Shown here one piece after another: positions 1 to 11,897 of a stretch of 64,000 bases of DNA. Source of the stretch: Nectonema munidae (taxonomy: Eukaryota; Nematomorpha; Nectonematoida; Nectonematidae). The stretch lies in the NCBI GenBank assembly GCA_030549495.1, contig JAUIRK010000061.1:124001-188000 (forward strand). Reading direction: 5' to 3'. How positions within the stretch are numbered: the first letter of the stretch is position 1; the number at the start of each line of letters is the position of its first letter. The notes below the pieces were generated by a model, which saw only the letters and a list, made by a program, of their open reading frames with translations, was not told where the DNA came from and made no database searches. A program made the position numbers and the translations under genes.

Positions 1-239
1 AAATCTTTAGACTGGATGAAATCCAATTTTAGTGAACAGTTAAATGTTGACGTAATCAATCTTATGAATGGGTTTGTTGTAAAAACTGTATTAAAAAATT
101 AGAGCATAAATTTATTACTCTGCTCCATTTCTAGGATCTGAAATTCAAAAGCCAGAGCCTCCTAACCTTTTGAGACGGTCATTTGGGAGCTTTCTATTTT
201 GGCACCGTTTGTTTAGTCGGAGAAGTTTTGGACCTTAAT
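1..239. other. Unassigned AT-rich flank
   Basis: No coding region, terminal repeat or recognisable element seen. It ends at the left end of the IS630-type transposon. Confidence 0.5.
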
Positions 240-337
240 TACACGATATTATTTAAATTGAATTGAATATAAAATGAAAAAAGTATTTGTGTTATTGCGC
301 TAATTGAAAAAAATTATGAATTTATAGCATTACAAGT

Positions 338-464
338 TCATGTGAAATGTTTTCAAATTCAAGTGAAATGTTTTCAAGTTCAAGTGAAATGTTTTCAAGC
401 TCAAGTGAAATGTTTTCAAATTCAAGTGAAATGTTTTCAACTTCAAGTGAAATTTTTTCAAGTT
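338..464. repeat. Tandem ~20-bp array inside the left inverted repeat
   Basis: About six units of AAGTGAAATGTTTTCAARTTC, each with one or two changes. Each unit reads through as a repeated Val-Lys-Cys-Phe-Gln peptide, which is a by-product of the array and not a gene. Iterated subterminal motifs are common transposase-binding sites in Tc1/mariner relatives; that role here is inference. Confidence 0.9.
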
Positions 465-716
465 TTAATTAGTTTTATTTTTAGGTTCGACTTGAAAGCT
501 AATTTTTTATTGAGTTTGAAAATATTTGATTTTTTGTTGAGAGAAGATATATATTGAATTACACATCTTTTACAAATTTTTAGAGTTCTAAAAAAATTAA
601 AAAATGGAAACTAAAAATTTATTTTTGTAAAAATATTTATTACCGATCTAAAAAAATTAAAAAAATGTAAGGTTATTTTGATAAGCACATTTATTATTAT
701 TATTATATAAAATTAT

Positions 717-1674
717 TTAATTTAAAAAAACATATTCATTTAACGCTAACGGCATATTTCTTTTAGCTTCACCAAACCAGCCAATCCAATCCAATTGCTT
801 AATTTCATTTATTCCAGTTTTCATGCAATCGACCAAATCCATATTAGAATTTTCTGAAAGTTGTCTTCGGACTGATAACTTTATTTTAGAAAAAGCTTGT
901 TCAATAGGGTTAATCATGTACGAGTATGGAGATAAATACTTGTATGCAAGCGCTAAATTTGGGAATCTTTCTTTACAAATTGTAGAGTGGTGTATTTTTG
1001 CGTTATCCATATAGAGAACAGAGTTTTGTGGTATGTTATTTTGAACCAAAATTTCTTTTAATTTGTTTAAAAAGCAAGCGAATTTTTAAGAGCCTTTGCG
1101 AATTTCGTAACAAATTGCTCTATTTATATTAATAGCTAGCAATAGTGATTTGTTAACACCTCTTATCGTGGGTACTACTATTTTTGCTTTTGTACCTTTC
1201 CTTGATCGCCCAAACGTTCTTCTCAAATGAAAATTAAATCCAAACGCATTTATAAAAATGTTGTAAGTTTCATTCGTATTAGAATTATTTAAAATTTCTT
1301 GAGAAAATTCTTTTTTTTTTAGATTTGCTTGTTTAAGAGTTGTCAGAAAACAGAGTTACTGTTGCAATTTTACGTGTTATTGATAAATTAGCAATTTTTG
1401 TACGTATGGATTCAAGCGATATGTATAGGGAAAAAGTTTCATCAATTTTTTCACGTATTTGTTTCAGCGTTATCATGTTATTTTTACTAATTTCATTTTC
1501 AATAAAATCAATTTGATCTGGGTTAATTTTGTATTTTCTGTGTCCATCCCAAGATTTTCTTAATGAAGAATTTTCTACTTTTTTTCGATGAAATATTTTT
1601 CGTACTGTGTTTATATTGATATCAAGAAAAGCTTCAGAAACATCAATAACTTTACGACCATCTTCAGCTACCAT
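717..1674 (-). pseudogene. Decayed IS630-like DDE transposase
   Basis: Read from 1674 downward. The first piece (1674-1333, 113 residues) has a helix-turn-helix pattern: DVSEAFLDININTVRKIF followed by a second winged-helix-like stretch ending LESIRTKIA. The last piece (1049-717, 110 residues) carries the second catalytic Asp in LYMDNAKIHHS and the later YLSPYSYMINPIEQAFSKIK, where the Glu of NPIEQ is the third acidic residue. This MDNxxIHHS / LSPYSYxINPIE pattern is typical of DDE_3 (IS630-type) transposases. The ~280 bases between the two pieces have no long frame on this strand, so the gene is broken. Only relics of the enzyme remain. Confidence 0.8.
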
Positions 1675-1861
1675 TTAAAAAATCAATTGTTTTGTTTCTT
1701 CTTTAATTGTAATCCTTGATTTTAATGGAGACATCCAAAATAAATGATTTTACTTTAAAACAAAATTGACTGCTTTTAAAGTTAGATTGTTGTTGAATAA
1801 AAAAATAAATAAAAATTTTCAAGTCGAATCTAAAGATAAAATACACTTAAAACCTGAAAAC

Positions 1862-1938
1862 GTTACTTAAATTTGAAAACATTTCACCTGAACTTGAAAA
1901 CGTTTCACTTGAATTTGAAAACATTTTACTTGAACTTG
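1862..1938. repeat. Inverted counterpart of the ~20-bp array
   Basis: Three to four units of TTGAAAACATTTCACTTGAA, the reverse complement of the array at 338-464, sit in the right arm of the same transposon. The left arm has more units, so the array has expanded or contracted since the arms were identical. Confidence 0.85.
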
Positions 1939-2029
1939 TAATGCTATAAATTCATAATTTTTTTCAATTAGCGCAATAACACAAATACTTTTTTCATTTT
2001 ATATTCAATTCAATTTAATTCTCGCGTTA

Positions 2030-2574
2030 TAAAAATTATCATTATGACAAAAAAATTTGGAAGATTTTTATTTCCAACTAAAAACAATTTAAATGAGCCA
2101 GATTTATAAAAAAAATTCACATGGTTTTATTTTTCATAAATTGAAAAATAAATATATAAGCAATAAATTGTCTTTAATTTAAATCCTTTTTCAAATTTGT
2201 TTTGTAACCTTTTTTTCAAATATAAAATAAGCTTTTGAGACCGTTTAACTTATTTGTTCCAAAAAAGAAATTGATGATGTGTTGATTTATTTGAAACTTA
2301 TTGAAACAAAGCATTCAAATGTAAAAATCATGATAATCCTGTTTGTATTTAAAGACAATAAAGTTGAAATGCGGTACTTGTTTCACTTCTTAACTATAGC
2401 CATTCTGCCTTGAGTGCTTTTTGTCCTTCTGTAAAGAAAGAACGTGAGTTTTTCTATAATAATACAGTAAAGATTTAAATGTCTGATGATAAAATATTTG
2501 TAACGTTAATACTGACTTTGACTTTATCTAATTTTTTTTAACTGATAGTCATGCTTTAATACTGTTTCATAATT
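2030..2574. other. Unassigned AT-rich stretch
   Basis: Long A and T runs. No frame, inverted repeat or tandem structure that I can support. Confidence 0.5.
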
Positions 2575-3640
2575 TTTTAGCAATATCTATAAATGTGCAG
2601 TCACTGCAAGCTAAGCATGTTTATATAGAAATTTTTTAAAAAGTATGATAAGATTATTCACGTCATTTGTATTCAGGAAACATTAATACCTAATGGTGCT
2701 TTAAATATTTATAAAATTCTTATAACCTCTTTTTAAATCCGACATGATTATATACTCATTCCAGCTTGTGTTTTTATGTTGAAAATTCGAATAGGTCATT
2801 TGATACATTTTTTGATTTCTTTATAAATACTCATTCTTATTATATTATAACTGCCACTAAGACAGGCCTTCTTAATTCAAAAAAACTTTACAATGTGTGT
2901 CTAGTCCTTGGTGTACTGAGGAATCCTTAGAATTATACGACAGAGAAACTCTTTCCATAAAAAAATATAAATGAATTTCACTAACAGAAAGCAAATGAAT
3001 ATAAATGATTGAGAAATGTTGTGAAACATTTCGTGCGTTAATAGAAAAAATTACTACACTACTTGTTTCAGTTAAAAAGTTAAAGATAGCAAAAGAGTTT
3101 GGAATTAAATTAATATTCATTAAAAAAGATTATAAAGACCGTCTAATTATTCATTTTAATTATATTGATAAACTTACTATTTCAAACTTATATTTAATGG
3201 CAACTTTGGTAATCTTTTTAAATTCTTTTCAAACTCAGTTTTTTATTAGTAAAATTTTTCTTCAACTTCATAACTATGAATGATTTACTGAATGCAATTA
3301 ATGAGTTGAAGGGAAGTAATTCTACTGACTTGTTTGGTATTTCAACTAATCATTTGAAACTTTTTCAAAATTCCAAATCTTATGTACTTCAAAGATGGGT
3401 TCAATTCTTGCATTCGTCTTGCGTATTATTTGTTTAAACAGTGTAAAATCGTTCCAACCTTGATAAAAGAGGATCCTAAGCTTCTATTCAACCATCGTTC
3501 TGTTTCCATAATATGTACTGTTGGTAAACCTCTTGAATACCTTGTGCATAAACAGCCAAGCCAACCACCGAAAATACTACTCTATCCGTTTTCAATTCAC
3601 TTCAGCTATCAATTGAAATAAAAAGAACAATCCTTATTTT
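2575..3640 (+). mobile_element. Decayed non-LTR retrotransposon (LINE), endonuclease to early reverse transcriptase
   Basis: Short frames in family order. Near 2580-2690, INVQSLQAKHVYI and HVICIQETLIPNGALNIY match the start of the apurinic endonuclease domain of LINEs (N-x-x-S-L-x-x-K then I-x-x-x-QET). Near 2900-2960, a PWCTEESLELYDRE stretch resembles the linker after the endonuclease. At 3280-3600, LLNAINELKGSNSTDLFGIS and then FKQCKIVPTLIKEDPKLLFN with HRSVSIICTVGKPLEYLV match the entry to the reverse transcriptase (usual KS-PGPDGI, then IVPI-K, YRPISLL, GKILE). Many frame changes and stops. Order and motifs fit a Jockey/CR1-like clade; the exact clade is uncertain. Confidence 0.7.
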
Positions 3641-4997
3641 ATGTAAATGATGATCTAGCAGCATATTATGTAATTTATTGTAAAAAAAGCAACTTTTTTA
3701 TATATGGCTTTGAGTTGCACTTTGTTAGAGAAATAATTTTAATTACTAAGCCTGAACCTAAACTCGGGTGTGTTGATGCGAGTAATTTTTAATTAATTTT
3801 ATTTATTCACTGTGGCTGATGAATTTTTCCACTCGCATATTATTTACTTGCTCTAGCATTAATATCTTATTTTCTTCGACACTGATGCTCTGATGAGGAA
3901 GATTTGTTTTCGTGGTGGCAACGAAAATGAAGATAATGTCTCTTATCTCATTTATAATTACTCTTTTAATTTTTGAGTTTTGACAACACACTTCTATTTT
4001 ATCTTTACGCGATTAGACTCTTCCACGCTTGAATTAATTGTAATTCCATTGTGTGTTTTGCTTGTTGCGCCTTTGCGACAAACTCCTTCTCTTCCTTTCT
4101 TTGTGATAACTTCCTTTTGGTATCAAATTTTTTGTCTCCCTCTCCTCTTTCACCAGCAAAGAGACTTAGGACTTTGGACCTGCATTTATGTCTTTGGTTG
4201 AATGACTATCAACAAATAAAATACCGATAAATTACGAGGTGTAATTGACCATCGGCGGATCTGGAAAATTTTACTCTCATCGGATTTTTAACAATTTTTC
4301 CTAAAATGAATTTTTTGCTCTGAGAACATTCGATTGGAAAACGCCTGTCAAAATGTTGAAAATCAATTTAGTTTGAAATTATTGAAATGTCCGAAAATTT
4401 GGGTCTAAATTTTCCAGTTCTACTTCTTCGGAGTATTGCATTTGTTTTTTATAGAAAAAAAATTATCAAGAAATTCTATTTTCAGATTTTACTCTGAAAG
4501 AGTCGATTCTGTATTTAGTGATTAATTTCACGATCCCCTCCCCAAAATTTTATTATTACTAAGTAAAAAAATTTTATTAAAAAAAATATTTAATTAGTGT
4601 AAACGGAAAAGCTTCATTAGCAAAGAGGAAGATGTAAATATATATCTGTGTTCTTTAGGCGTTCTTTACATACTTGCTTAGTGTCCTTGAATTTCACAGA
4701 TTCAATGAGAGCGTTAGGCAACAATAAAATGCATAGTTGCTCAAAGCGGCATTTGCCACAGAGGTTGTGAGTTAATTAAGCGTGGATCGAAACTGATGTT
4801 TGCGACAAAATTGTAATTCTTTCGAGTTACTTTAGATAGTGAGCTAGTTAGTTTGAGAGTTTTCCAGTTAATTAGTTAAATTAAACTTTTTTTTAGAAGA
4901 TAACGAATATGTACAAAAATTTTAGTAATACATATTAATAAAATTTTTTAATTTATCAAAATTTTTCCTCGTTTTCTTCTGAAAAAGATCTGAGATC
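3641..4997. other. Unassigned; no gene recognised
   Basis: Contains several 60-75 codon frames (for example 3803-3991 minus and 3980-4201 plus) with no motif I recognise. They may be the decayed 3' part of the LINE just upstream. Nothing else is supportable. Confidence 0.4.
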
Positions 4998-5152
4998 CAG
5001 TGGCGGATCCAGAAATTGACCATAGGGGGCAACTTTAAAAAAGACTAGTAAAATATTACCATACACAAGTCTTGATTAGTAATCTGAAGCCATTCTTCAT
5101 AGGGGGGGGGGGAGACCTAGGCGCAGGTGGCCCCCTTCTGGATCCGCCAGTG
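4998..5152. mobile_element. hAT-type MITE, CAGTGGCGGATCC family
   Basis: Ends are near-perfect inverted repeats: CAGTGGCGGATCCAGAA on the left and TTCTGGATCCGCCAGTG on the right. The flanking octamers CTGAGATC and ATGAGATA agree at six of eight positions, as expected for a worn 8-bp hAT target duplication. An internal run of about 11 G (from 5102) is shared with related copies elsewhere in the window. No coding capacity. Confidence 0.8.
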
Positions 5153-5789
5153 ATGAGATATTATTTTGTCAAGATTGAAAAGTTAGATCTAATTATACAA
5201 CAAAACTTAAAATATTTGAAAACAACAAAATGTAGATAACAATCAGCAGATGTATAAAATTCATGAATGAATAAACGTTGATTTGAATATGAAAACACAT
5301 ATAACGAAAAAATAGCGAAATTAACAAAATCGTTCAAAGATAACATTCACTCTTACGTAAATAGAAACGAGCATAAACGAATGCAAACAAACATAGATTA
5401 TTCACTTGTATATCACACAAACACATCACAACACACAGATAACATGTATACAAAATTCACCCACTCATTACGCACACACATGCCTATAGTTTGAAAGTCG
5501 CAAATTTTCAATCCAAACTGTACAGGTAATATAGAATTTTTTGTTGAAATCATTTTTCATTCCAAATTTTAAAATGTTTATTTAGAGTTGAAGTCTTTTA
5601 CTAACTGAATAAAGATCTTTTATTTTTTGTCCCCTCCTTCAAAAATTTCTAATGGCGCCTTTGGGACAGAATATTTTTACTATGACTGTGCTATGTTACT
5701 ATATTTGTTTATCAAATTAATTTTAAATTTGTTATCCCATAAAACACTCAAAAGTCTTCATTCCACCACTGATTTTGTCTATTCAAATT
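5153..5789. other. Unassigned AT-rich stretch
   Basis: Runs of ACAC-rich simple sequence near 5395-5480. No gene or element supported. Confidence 0.5.
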
Positions 5790-5965
5790 TATTCCACAAT
5801 TTGTTTACTGGTTGATAAGTGTTCAACCAATTTCTAAATGGGCCTTAGTGTGTAAAATTTAGTAAATCTATTGCCGGGGTTTGGATTAGTGTAAAATTAG
5901 CATTAGTGTGTTAGGGTTACCGTTAGATTTAGTGTTAGTGAAATCGTACATACATACATTTACAT
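5790..5965. repeat. Dispersed repeat, inverted relative to the copy near 55300-55470
   Basis: Its middle (AAATGGGCCTTAGTGTG and neighbours) and the TTAGTGT iterations near 5890-5940 reappear as reverse complement at about 55300-55470 (ACATTAAGCCCCATTTATAAA, then AACACTAACGC). Neither copy codes for anything visible. It is followed by CATA-rich simple sequence at 5950-6075. Family unknown. Confidence 0.65.
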
Positions 5966-6585
5966 ATTCAATTTTTGACATTATTCACATAAACTTTCCT
6001 ACTTATTTGTATTAATGCCCGTCTGGCCATAAAAACGCCTGAACAACATACATACGAATACATACATACTGCCTGATGATACTACATGCACATTGGCATT
6101 AGACACCCACTCATACACAGAAATTCCTAAATCTCAAAAGCAGCGGTACAACCAAAGAATCCCTAAATTAATGCGAAACATTTTCTACTCTATTTTACCG
6201 ATAAATTGTATCGGCAATAAAGCGATAAGTAATTTGGATTTATTGATAATTTTCCCGTTATTTTTTTTTACCTGTTTTGAGCCCTACACACAATGCACTT
6301 CTATCAGCACGTCATGGTTAGAGGAACTCTTCAAAATAAGGAAAAAATGTCAATTTTTAATAGGTATTTTCATAGATGATTTTCATTATCTTATTGTATT
6401 TTGAGGTGTTTAGTCTGGCTGTAAAATGCAATTTTTTGGAATCCATTATAATTTTTCAAAGTTGTAATAATCAAAAATCAAATATTAGGAAAGAATTTTA
6501 GTTTATTTTTATTTTTATTTGTCATTATTGGAAACAATAGAAGTATACTTGTATATAATTAGCATATAATGATATTAAGATCGAA
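5966..6585. other. Simple sequence then unassigned DNA
   Basis: CATACATACATT-type microsatellite tracts at about 5950-5965 and 6045-6072. The 103-codon frame at 6093-6404 has no recognisable motif and no supporting context; I do not call it a gene. Confidence 0.4.
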
Positions 6586-6650
6586 AATCAAACCCAGAAC
6601 TATCGGTTCAATATCAAACACTTACATACCTAAGCCATCTGCTGAAGTAA
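6586..6650 (-). repeat. tRNA-like head, possible SINE
   Basis: On the minus strand the segment reads GATGGCTTAGGTATGTAAG, resembling a tRNA A box, and about 30 bases later GGGTTTGATTTTC, resembling a B box. The spacing suits an internal RNA polymerase III promoter. No clean acceptor stem could be paired, so a SINE head or degenerate tRNA is more likely than a working tRNA gene. Confidence 0.4.
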
Positions 6651-8039
6651 AATGATGTAATTACTGCAGTTCAAAGATTAAACATGAAGAAAACCAAAAT
6701 TTCCCAAAAATTATAACAAGAAATTATGCTTTCGTGCAATTTTCCGTTTTGCCTTTAAAATAAGGCCACCTTGTTGTTAAAGGCTAAATATATGCTCCTT
6801 AGAAATGGAGATGGCGTGTATAATTTGACTTTTCATTATACCTTTGTAAAGCTTCACTTCCTGATAAAACAAATAGAAGGAAAGGAGTCTTATTAAAAGT
6901 AGTATTCAAGGAAAACTCTTTATCTGAATAATCCAGTCTTGCTTAAATTGCATAGTTGAGTGGTGATAACTGAGGATGTTTTTTTTTCAAAACAGTATTT
7001 TGAAAAATGGACCTTCTGACTTTATTCAAAGTGAAACATTTTTGAAGAGCGAATTCATCATGAGAACTTTAGAAAGATTGATGATATAAAGAATTGTTTA
7101 TTGCATATTATGTATCTAAAAGAATGTTTCAAGGCTAATGTATTCAAAGAGTTAAAAAAGTATTCCTTCATATTTTTTAAATGGCATGCAAATATAACTA
7201 AATCATAAATTATGAAATTCGTTTTCTTTCACATATTTTCAACTTTATATTTTTTATACTTTTTATTTCTAGTTAAATTGTATTTTTCCATCCCATATTT
7301 ATACAACTTACTAAGTAACTGTGCATAGATTCACTATTATCTTAGAAACAATATCTAATTCAAAAGTAATAGTTATCCACGTCGCCAGACTCTAAGTACG
7401 GAGGGGGAGGGCTGATTTTAATGGCGCCAGGACTATAAGAAATTGTATAAATTTATATATTTGAAGGAAGATCTAGAGGGGGGGGGGGTAAATCCCTTCT
7501 TTTGTGAATAATAAATATATTGATAAATAGTGAATTAAATGATGGTAAAAAATAGATTTTATGTATGTTCATATTATTTCTTATTTCCTTTTATAACTTT
7601 TAAATTTAATTCAATTTTAATAACTGAAGACGATGGTAAAATAATTGACTAAAATTTTACTTGTTTATTGAACCGTATAGTGGTAACAAGAAAAGCAAAA
7701 TTGCTGATTTTAGGGGGTTTTAGCATACATTCTTTGTATTATTCTAGTATACATTTATAAATAACACAACACGCTACACGCGGTTATATCTTGAAAAAAT
7801 GACATAAGACAGCATTTTACAAAATTTCGTAAAATCTCTCCAAACCCGCCATTGATGGGACAAAGAAAAATGATCTGTTTATAGAGGTGGCCGGTTAAGT
7901 GAAAATATTGTTGTACTCTTATCTGTCAACATTTGTTTTATTCTATATAAGTATGTATAACTTATTTGATTGCTGAATCAAAATTTATATCTATCTTATT
8001 TTTTGATAAATTAAATGTAAAACTGAAAAAGATGAAATT
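6651..8039. other. Unassigned DNA with one G tract
   Basis: No gene seen. A run of about 11 G at 7478-7488 in a GATCTAGAGGG context suggests a worn relative of the CAGTGGCG MITEs. The phrase GTGGCCGGTTAAG near 7888 recurs near 12100. Confidence 0.4.
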
Positions 8040-8900
8040 TTATTATAACTAAAAAAAATTAAAACAAATCTAATGCTTTAAAAACCTTTCAATTGTTGTT
8101 TGTTTTTGTTTGAGACGTTTCTGAACAATTAGTTCTTCTAAGTCTGTGATAATAGTGTGGATTTTCTGCAAAATGGCCTTGACTGTAGTAGTTTCATATT
8201 TTTTTAAAATCCTTCAAGAGATAAAGTAATTTCAGTTTTTTGTAACGGATAGTTTGAATCACCCTCATAACTTTCGAAATCTGCTTGCTCTGGCAATAAG
8301 ATTTTTCCCATCACTAGAGTCATCTTCATTTGACAGTTTATTATCAAAGTATACGTCAGCGTTTTCTGTTTCAAGCTCTTTACCCAGTTGATTAATTTGA
8401 GATTCATCATTTATCATTAACTTCTTTATTCATTTCTAAATCGGTTAAGTTTAAAAATGAAAATTCAATATAAGCAAAGGATTTTTAATGGAGGTTTCTT
8501 TCACATTTTTCTAAGCTCTACTTATCCAATGAATCGAATCAAAGACAGAAATCAGAAATTTGTCGACAAAGTTCTGTAGCTGAGCTATGGTCAATTTTAG
8601 TGAAAAAAGAAGTGTTCATTATTTTTCGATAGCGTGCTTTAAAAATGTTCTAATAACACCCTCATCAAGAGGTTGAAGTACAGATGAAGTGTTGGAGAGT
8701 AACATTGCTAAGTCTTATATCTCGTGTTTGAGATGCAGCATTATCATGAAACATTAAGATTTTACTCCGTTGAAGTTTTATTTTATCGTTTACAGTACGT
8801 ATCCAGCCCATAAATAAACTTGCCGCCATTCAAGCTTTTTTATTTGCGTAGTAGATGACAGGTAAATTAGTTTCATTAAAATTTTTAAAGCAACGTGGTT
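8040..8900 (-). mobile_element. Old pogo/Tigger transposase relic
   Basis: The minus strand holds scattered short frames that match the middle and end of a Tigger transposase: an FHDNAASQTRDIRLSNVTLQ-like stretch near 8760-8690, then a LEHFKARYRKIMN stretch near 8650-8610, then a C-terminal tail up to about 8050. It is more decayed than the neighbouring copy at 9148-11340 and reads the same way, so it is probably an older independent insertion. Confidence 0.55.
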
Positions 8901-9147
8901 AAATGCTTTGCGTAAAAAACAGGCTAAGCTAACTAAAGCATTCAAAATAAAATTGTATTTACCTATAATTAGTGGCTTGGGTTTTTCTCCTGCTGAGCTG
9001 ATTTCTCCACATTATGCATTAACAGAATAACTAGTACGCCATATGTCCAACCTTTCATTTGATGATTTAAATTAATATAGTTTGAGTTGAGTTGCATATG
9101 TAAGTGCTTTAAAAATTGAGATCTTGAATAATCGGTCCAGAGATTGG

Positions 9148-11340
9148 TCAGTTGACTAATCGCTAATCGCGAATATTTGTTACCATTTTAAAAATTGTTT
9201 AAAATGAAAATTTACTATCATATTGAAGATATAATCAATATATTTGTTTTTTAAAATTAACTAGGCTTATTCTTTTTATATACACTAAGTTATAATTTAT
9301 CAGAAATATTTGTAAAAAAATTTATTAGAATAAATGACAAACACACAAAAAATTTAAAAAAGCAAAACTAGTTTAACTGACATGATCAGATAGTTGATTA
9401 ATTTTTTTTACAGGCTGATAAAAGATAGTAATTGGAAGTTGTGATTTTTGTTTTTTCAGGTTTTTAAAAAGATCAGCATATGGTTTGAAACAAGAATCAA
9501 TTGAATTACAAAACTTTGTAGATCTTTCCACTAGGGTCCCAATCGATACACAATTCTTTCAGTTCTTTTACTTTTTCAATAATTTTGGATAGGCGATTCA
9601 ATGAAAGTCCTTCCTCATCAAAGTCTTTTTCCTTTTCTTCTTCGTCTTTTTTTTCTTCGCTGTTAAATTCAGTTAATTCTTTTAAATCGAGTCTGTGAGT
9701 GCTTCCATTCCAGAGTCAATTAATGAATTTATATCATCTTCGTTGCAATCATCAAAACCTTCTCCACCTAAACATCTAGCTAAAAAACAGTTTCTTCAAT
9801 TAAAGAATTTTGAATATCTTCTGGAAGGAAATTTTCAACATTATTCGAAATATCAGGCCATAACTTTTACATAGCAATTAAATTTGCTTTTTTATAGATT
9901 CAAGTGATTTGTTAACAATTGTTAAGCAATTTGCAATTGTCAATTTTTTTCAATAATTTGTTAATTGAAAGTTTTCATCTGCATCCATTTCCATAACTAA
10001 ATGTTGAACAAGGTTATGGAGATACAATGCTTTAAAAGAGCGGATAACACCTTGATCTAAAAGCTGAATAAGAGAAGTTGTGTTTGGAGGTAAAAATTCT
10101 ATAGTCACTCCTTCAAATTTAAGATCTGCAAAATGTCCACTAGTATTATCCATTATAAGAAGCACTTTGAAATCCATATTTAAACTAGTAATATACATTT
10201 TAACTTGAGGAACAAAATTAAACAAAAACCATTTTTGTATTAACGTTTTGGTTATCCAAGCTTTTTTGTTAGACATTCAAAAAACGGGCAAAGAATCTTT
10301 ATCTTTATTTTTAAGAGCTCTTGTAGTGAAACTTTTATTGATAAAGCCTGGTTTCACCATATAACCAGCAGCATTACTACACAAAATAAGAGACACTATC
10401 TTTTTGAGTTTTAAAACCTGAAGCGCGTTCCTCTTCTTTAAAAATATATGTACGAGATGGAACTTTTTTCCAATAAAACATGTCTCATCCATGTTGAAAA
10501 CTTGTCCAGGATTATAATTTTCATCCAACATTTTATTTAAATTAAACGAATATTTTGAGGCCCCTTCAAAGTCAGCTAATGCTTTTTCTCCGCATATGTT
10601 AACACTTTTAAGCTGAAAACGATTTTTAAATCGGTCAAACCATCCTTTGCTTGCATGAAAACTTTTAGAGGACAAAGATGATGGACCTGCTTCTTCTTGT
10701 TCTTTTTCATATTCTTCGTTGGAGTTTGGCAAAAATTGTTTTTACAGACTTTTTGCTTTTTCGCGAATAATGTTGCTGTCTAAAGAAATATTTTTTTTTC
10801 CTACAGTCTTTTATCCAGATAGATAAAGCTGTTTCCATTATCATTATAGATTTATCTTTTTGCAGTGCTACTAAAGCTAGCAAAATAAGAACTTCTAATT
10901 TCAACTTCTTTTTTCTTTATTATCTTACAGTACTCTCATTAATGCCATAATAGTTAGCTACTGTAGTATTTGACTTGCCATCTTTTAACACAAAAGCTCC
11001 AACTTTTTTTGCAAAGTCATGACTTTTTTGTGATGTTTAATTTTATCAGTTTGAAATTTAGGCATATTAAACTAAGATAAAAAATGTCTAAAAATAAAGA
11101 AAATTTACTTAAAAAAATGCATGTAATTTTTTAATCTAATGATCATAAAACTAAAAAATATTTTTGAAATATTTTTAATAAGACTCTAAAATTATGAAAA
11201 AAACTTTTTAAAGTAATTGTAATAAAATTTTTAGATTTAAAAGTTTTATGAAAAGAATAAGCAATTTTTTTAATTTTCTGTTGAAAAATCGCAAATGTGC
11301 GAAACCGCGAATATTGAATCGCGAATACGCGGGGGTCTGT
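9148..11340 (-). mobile_element. Tigger (pogo) DNA transposon
   Basis: The right end read on the minus strand is CAGACCCCCGCGTATTCGCG, followed by AATATTCGCGGTTTCGCA, close to the usual Tigger terminal repeat (CAG...GGCCCCCGTATTCGCGG type). The left end at 9148 (CAGTTGACTAATCG, then CTAATCGCGAATATT) is a weaker match. About 2.2 kb separates them, normal for Tigger elements. The minus strand between them codes for a broken Tigger transposase. The left boundary is less certain than the right. Confidence 0.75.
9440..11065 (-). pseudogene. Broken Tigger/pogo transposase
   Basis: Minus strand from about 11065. A helix-turn-helix start (10904-10707) is followed by a CENP-B-like second DNA-binding unit (ASKGWFDRFKNRFQLK, near 10650) and the first catalytic motif FNMDETCFIGKK (near 10495). 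The next parts are SLILCSNAAGYMVKPGF, then LLIMDNTSGH with the second Asp (near 10150), then FLPPNTTSLIQLLDQGVI (near 10060), which leads into the region of the third acidic residue. The acidic tail at 9640-9560 (EEKEKDFDEEGLSLNRLS) is also typical. Several frames are used, so it is inactive. Strong family match. Confidence 0.88.
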
Positions 11341-11559
11341 GCAAGCAGTGCAAAACTACTTCCATACTATAATATTGATCTCAAAAAAATTACAGTTCGT
11401 GTCAAATCTTTGTTTAGTTATAAGGAATTTCTTTGATTTGAGTGAATATATTTTATTAGCAAACTTGCTAACGTTAATTTGCTCAACCTTTGATTTATTC
11501 AATCGAGTGTTTATGATGTGTCACTTGTAGTATAGTAATTATCTAGCATAAGTGTATGT
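11341..11559. other. Unassigned
   Basis: No gene seen between the Tigger end and the next dispersed repeat. Confidence 0.4.
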
Positions 11560-11897
11560 GTGAACTATAAATGTAAGGGTATCCGCATAAGCTGATCATC
11601 CCAAAAAATTTTACATCCGTTTTACATACTCATCCGCGAAATTTTTTCATGTTAACATTCGCAGCCGCATTCGCAATTTAAAATCAATTTTTATAAATAT
11701 CTATTGAAACTTTTCGTATTTTTTTTGTTTAAAACTTACAAGATTTGTTGTCTTTAAATTCTAGTAAAAAATGTAAAAAGGGATTAAAATAGTAAGATAC
11801 TGAAAAATATAAAACATAATTTTTTAAAAATATTTTATATTCGCATAAAAATTTATTTTGGATATCCGCATTCACATCCGATCGATACATCTCTAGT
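11560..11897. repeat. Dispersed repeat, CACTAGAGATGTATCG family, copy 1
   Basis: The right edge reads on the minus strand as CACTAGAGATGTATCG, followed by GGATGTGAATGCGGATATCC. Internal TATCCGCA and ATTCGCA motifs alternate on both strands. The same terminus occurs at 19479 (CTAGAGATGTATTGGATATC) and in worn form near 61755 on the minus strand. No coding capacity. Probably a non-autonomous DNA element; superfamily not decided. Confidence 0.6.

Larger units (their letters stand above)
240..2029 (-). mobile_element. IS630/Tc1-mariner type DNA transposon with long inverted repeats
   Basis: The two ends are long inverted repeats: the segment around 255-345 (GAATTGAATATAAAATG onward) recurs as its reverse complement around 1935-2017. 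The match runs on into an array of ~20-bp units on each side (338-464 and 1862-1938). A TA next to each outer edge would fit the TA target of this superfamily. Between the arms, on the minus strand, lie an N-terminal helix-turn-helix piece and a C-terminal DDE piece of a transposase in separate frames, so the copy is not autonomous as read. Outer edges are good to a few bases only. Confidence 0.8.

Noticed and set aside
342-557. 71-codon frame with repeated VKCFQ peptide
   Set aside because: It is a translation of the 20-bp tandem array in a transposon terminus, not a gene.
5101-5152. Possible CRISPR-like or bacterial insertion sequence signals from short repeats and inverse ends
   Set aside because: No regular repeat-spacer spacing anywhere in the window; introns and element types are animal.
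6093-6404. 103-codon plus-strand frame
   Set aside because: No motif, no splice context and no coding bias visible; treated as chance.
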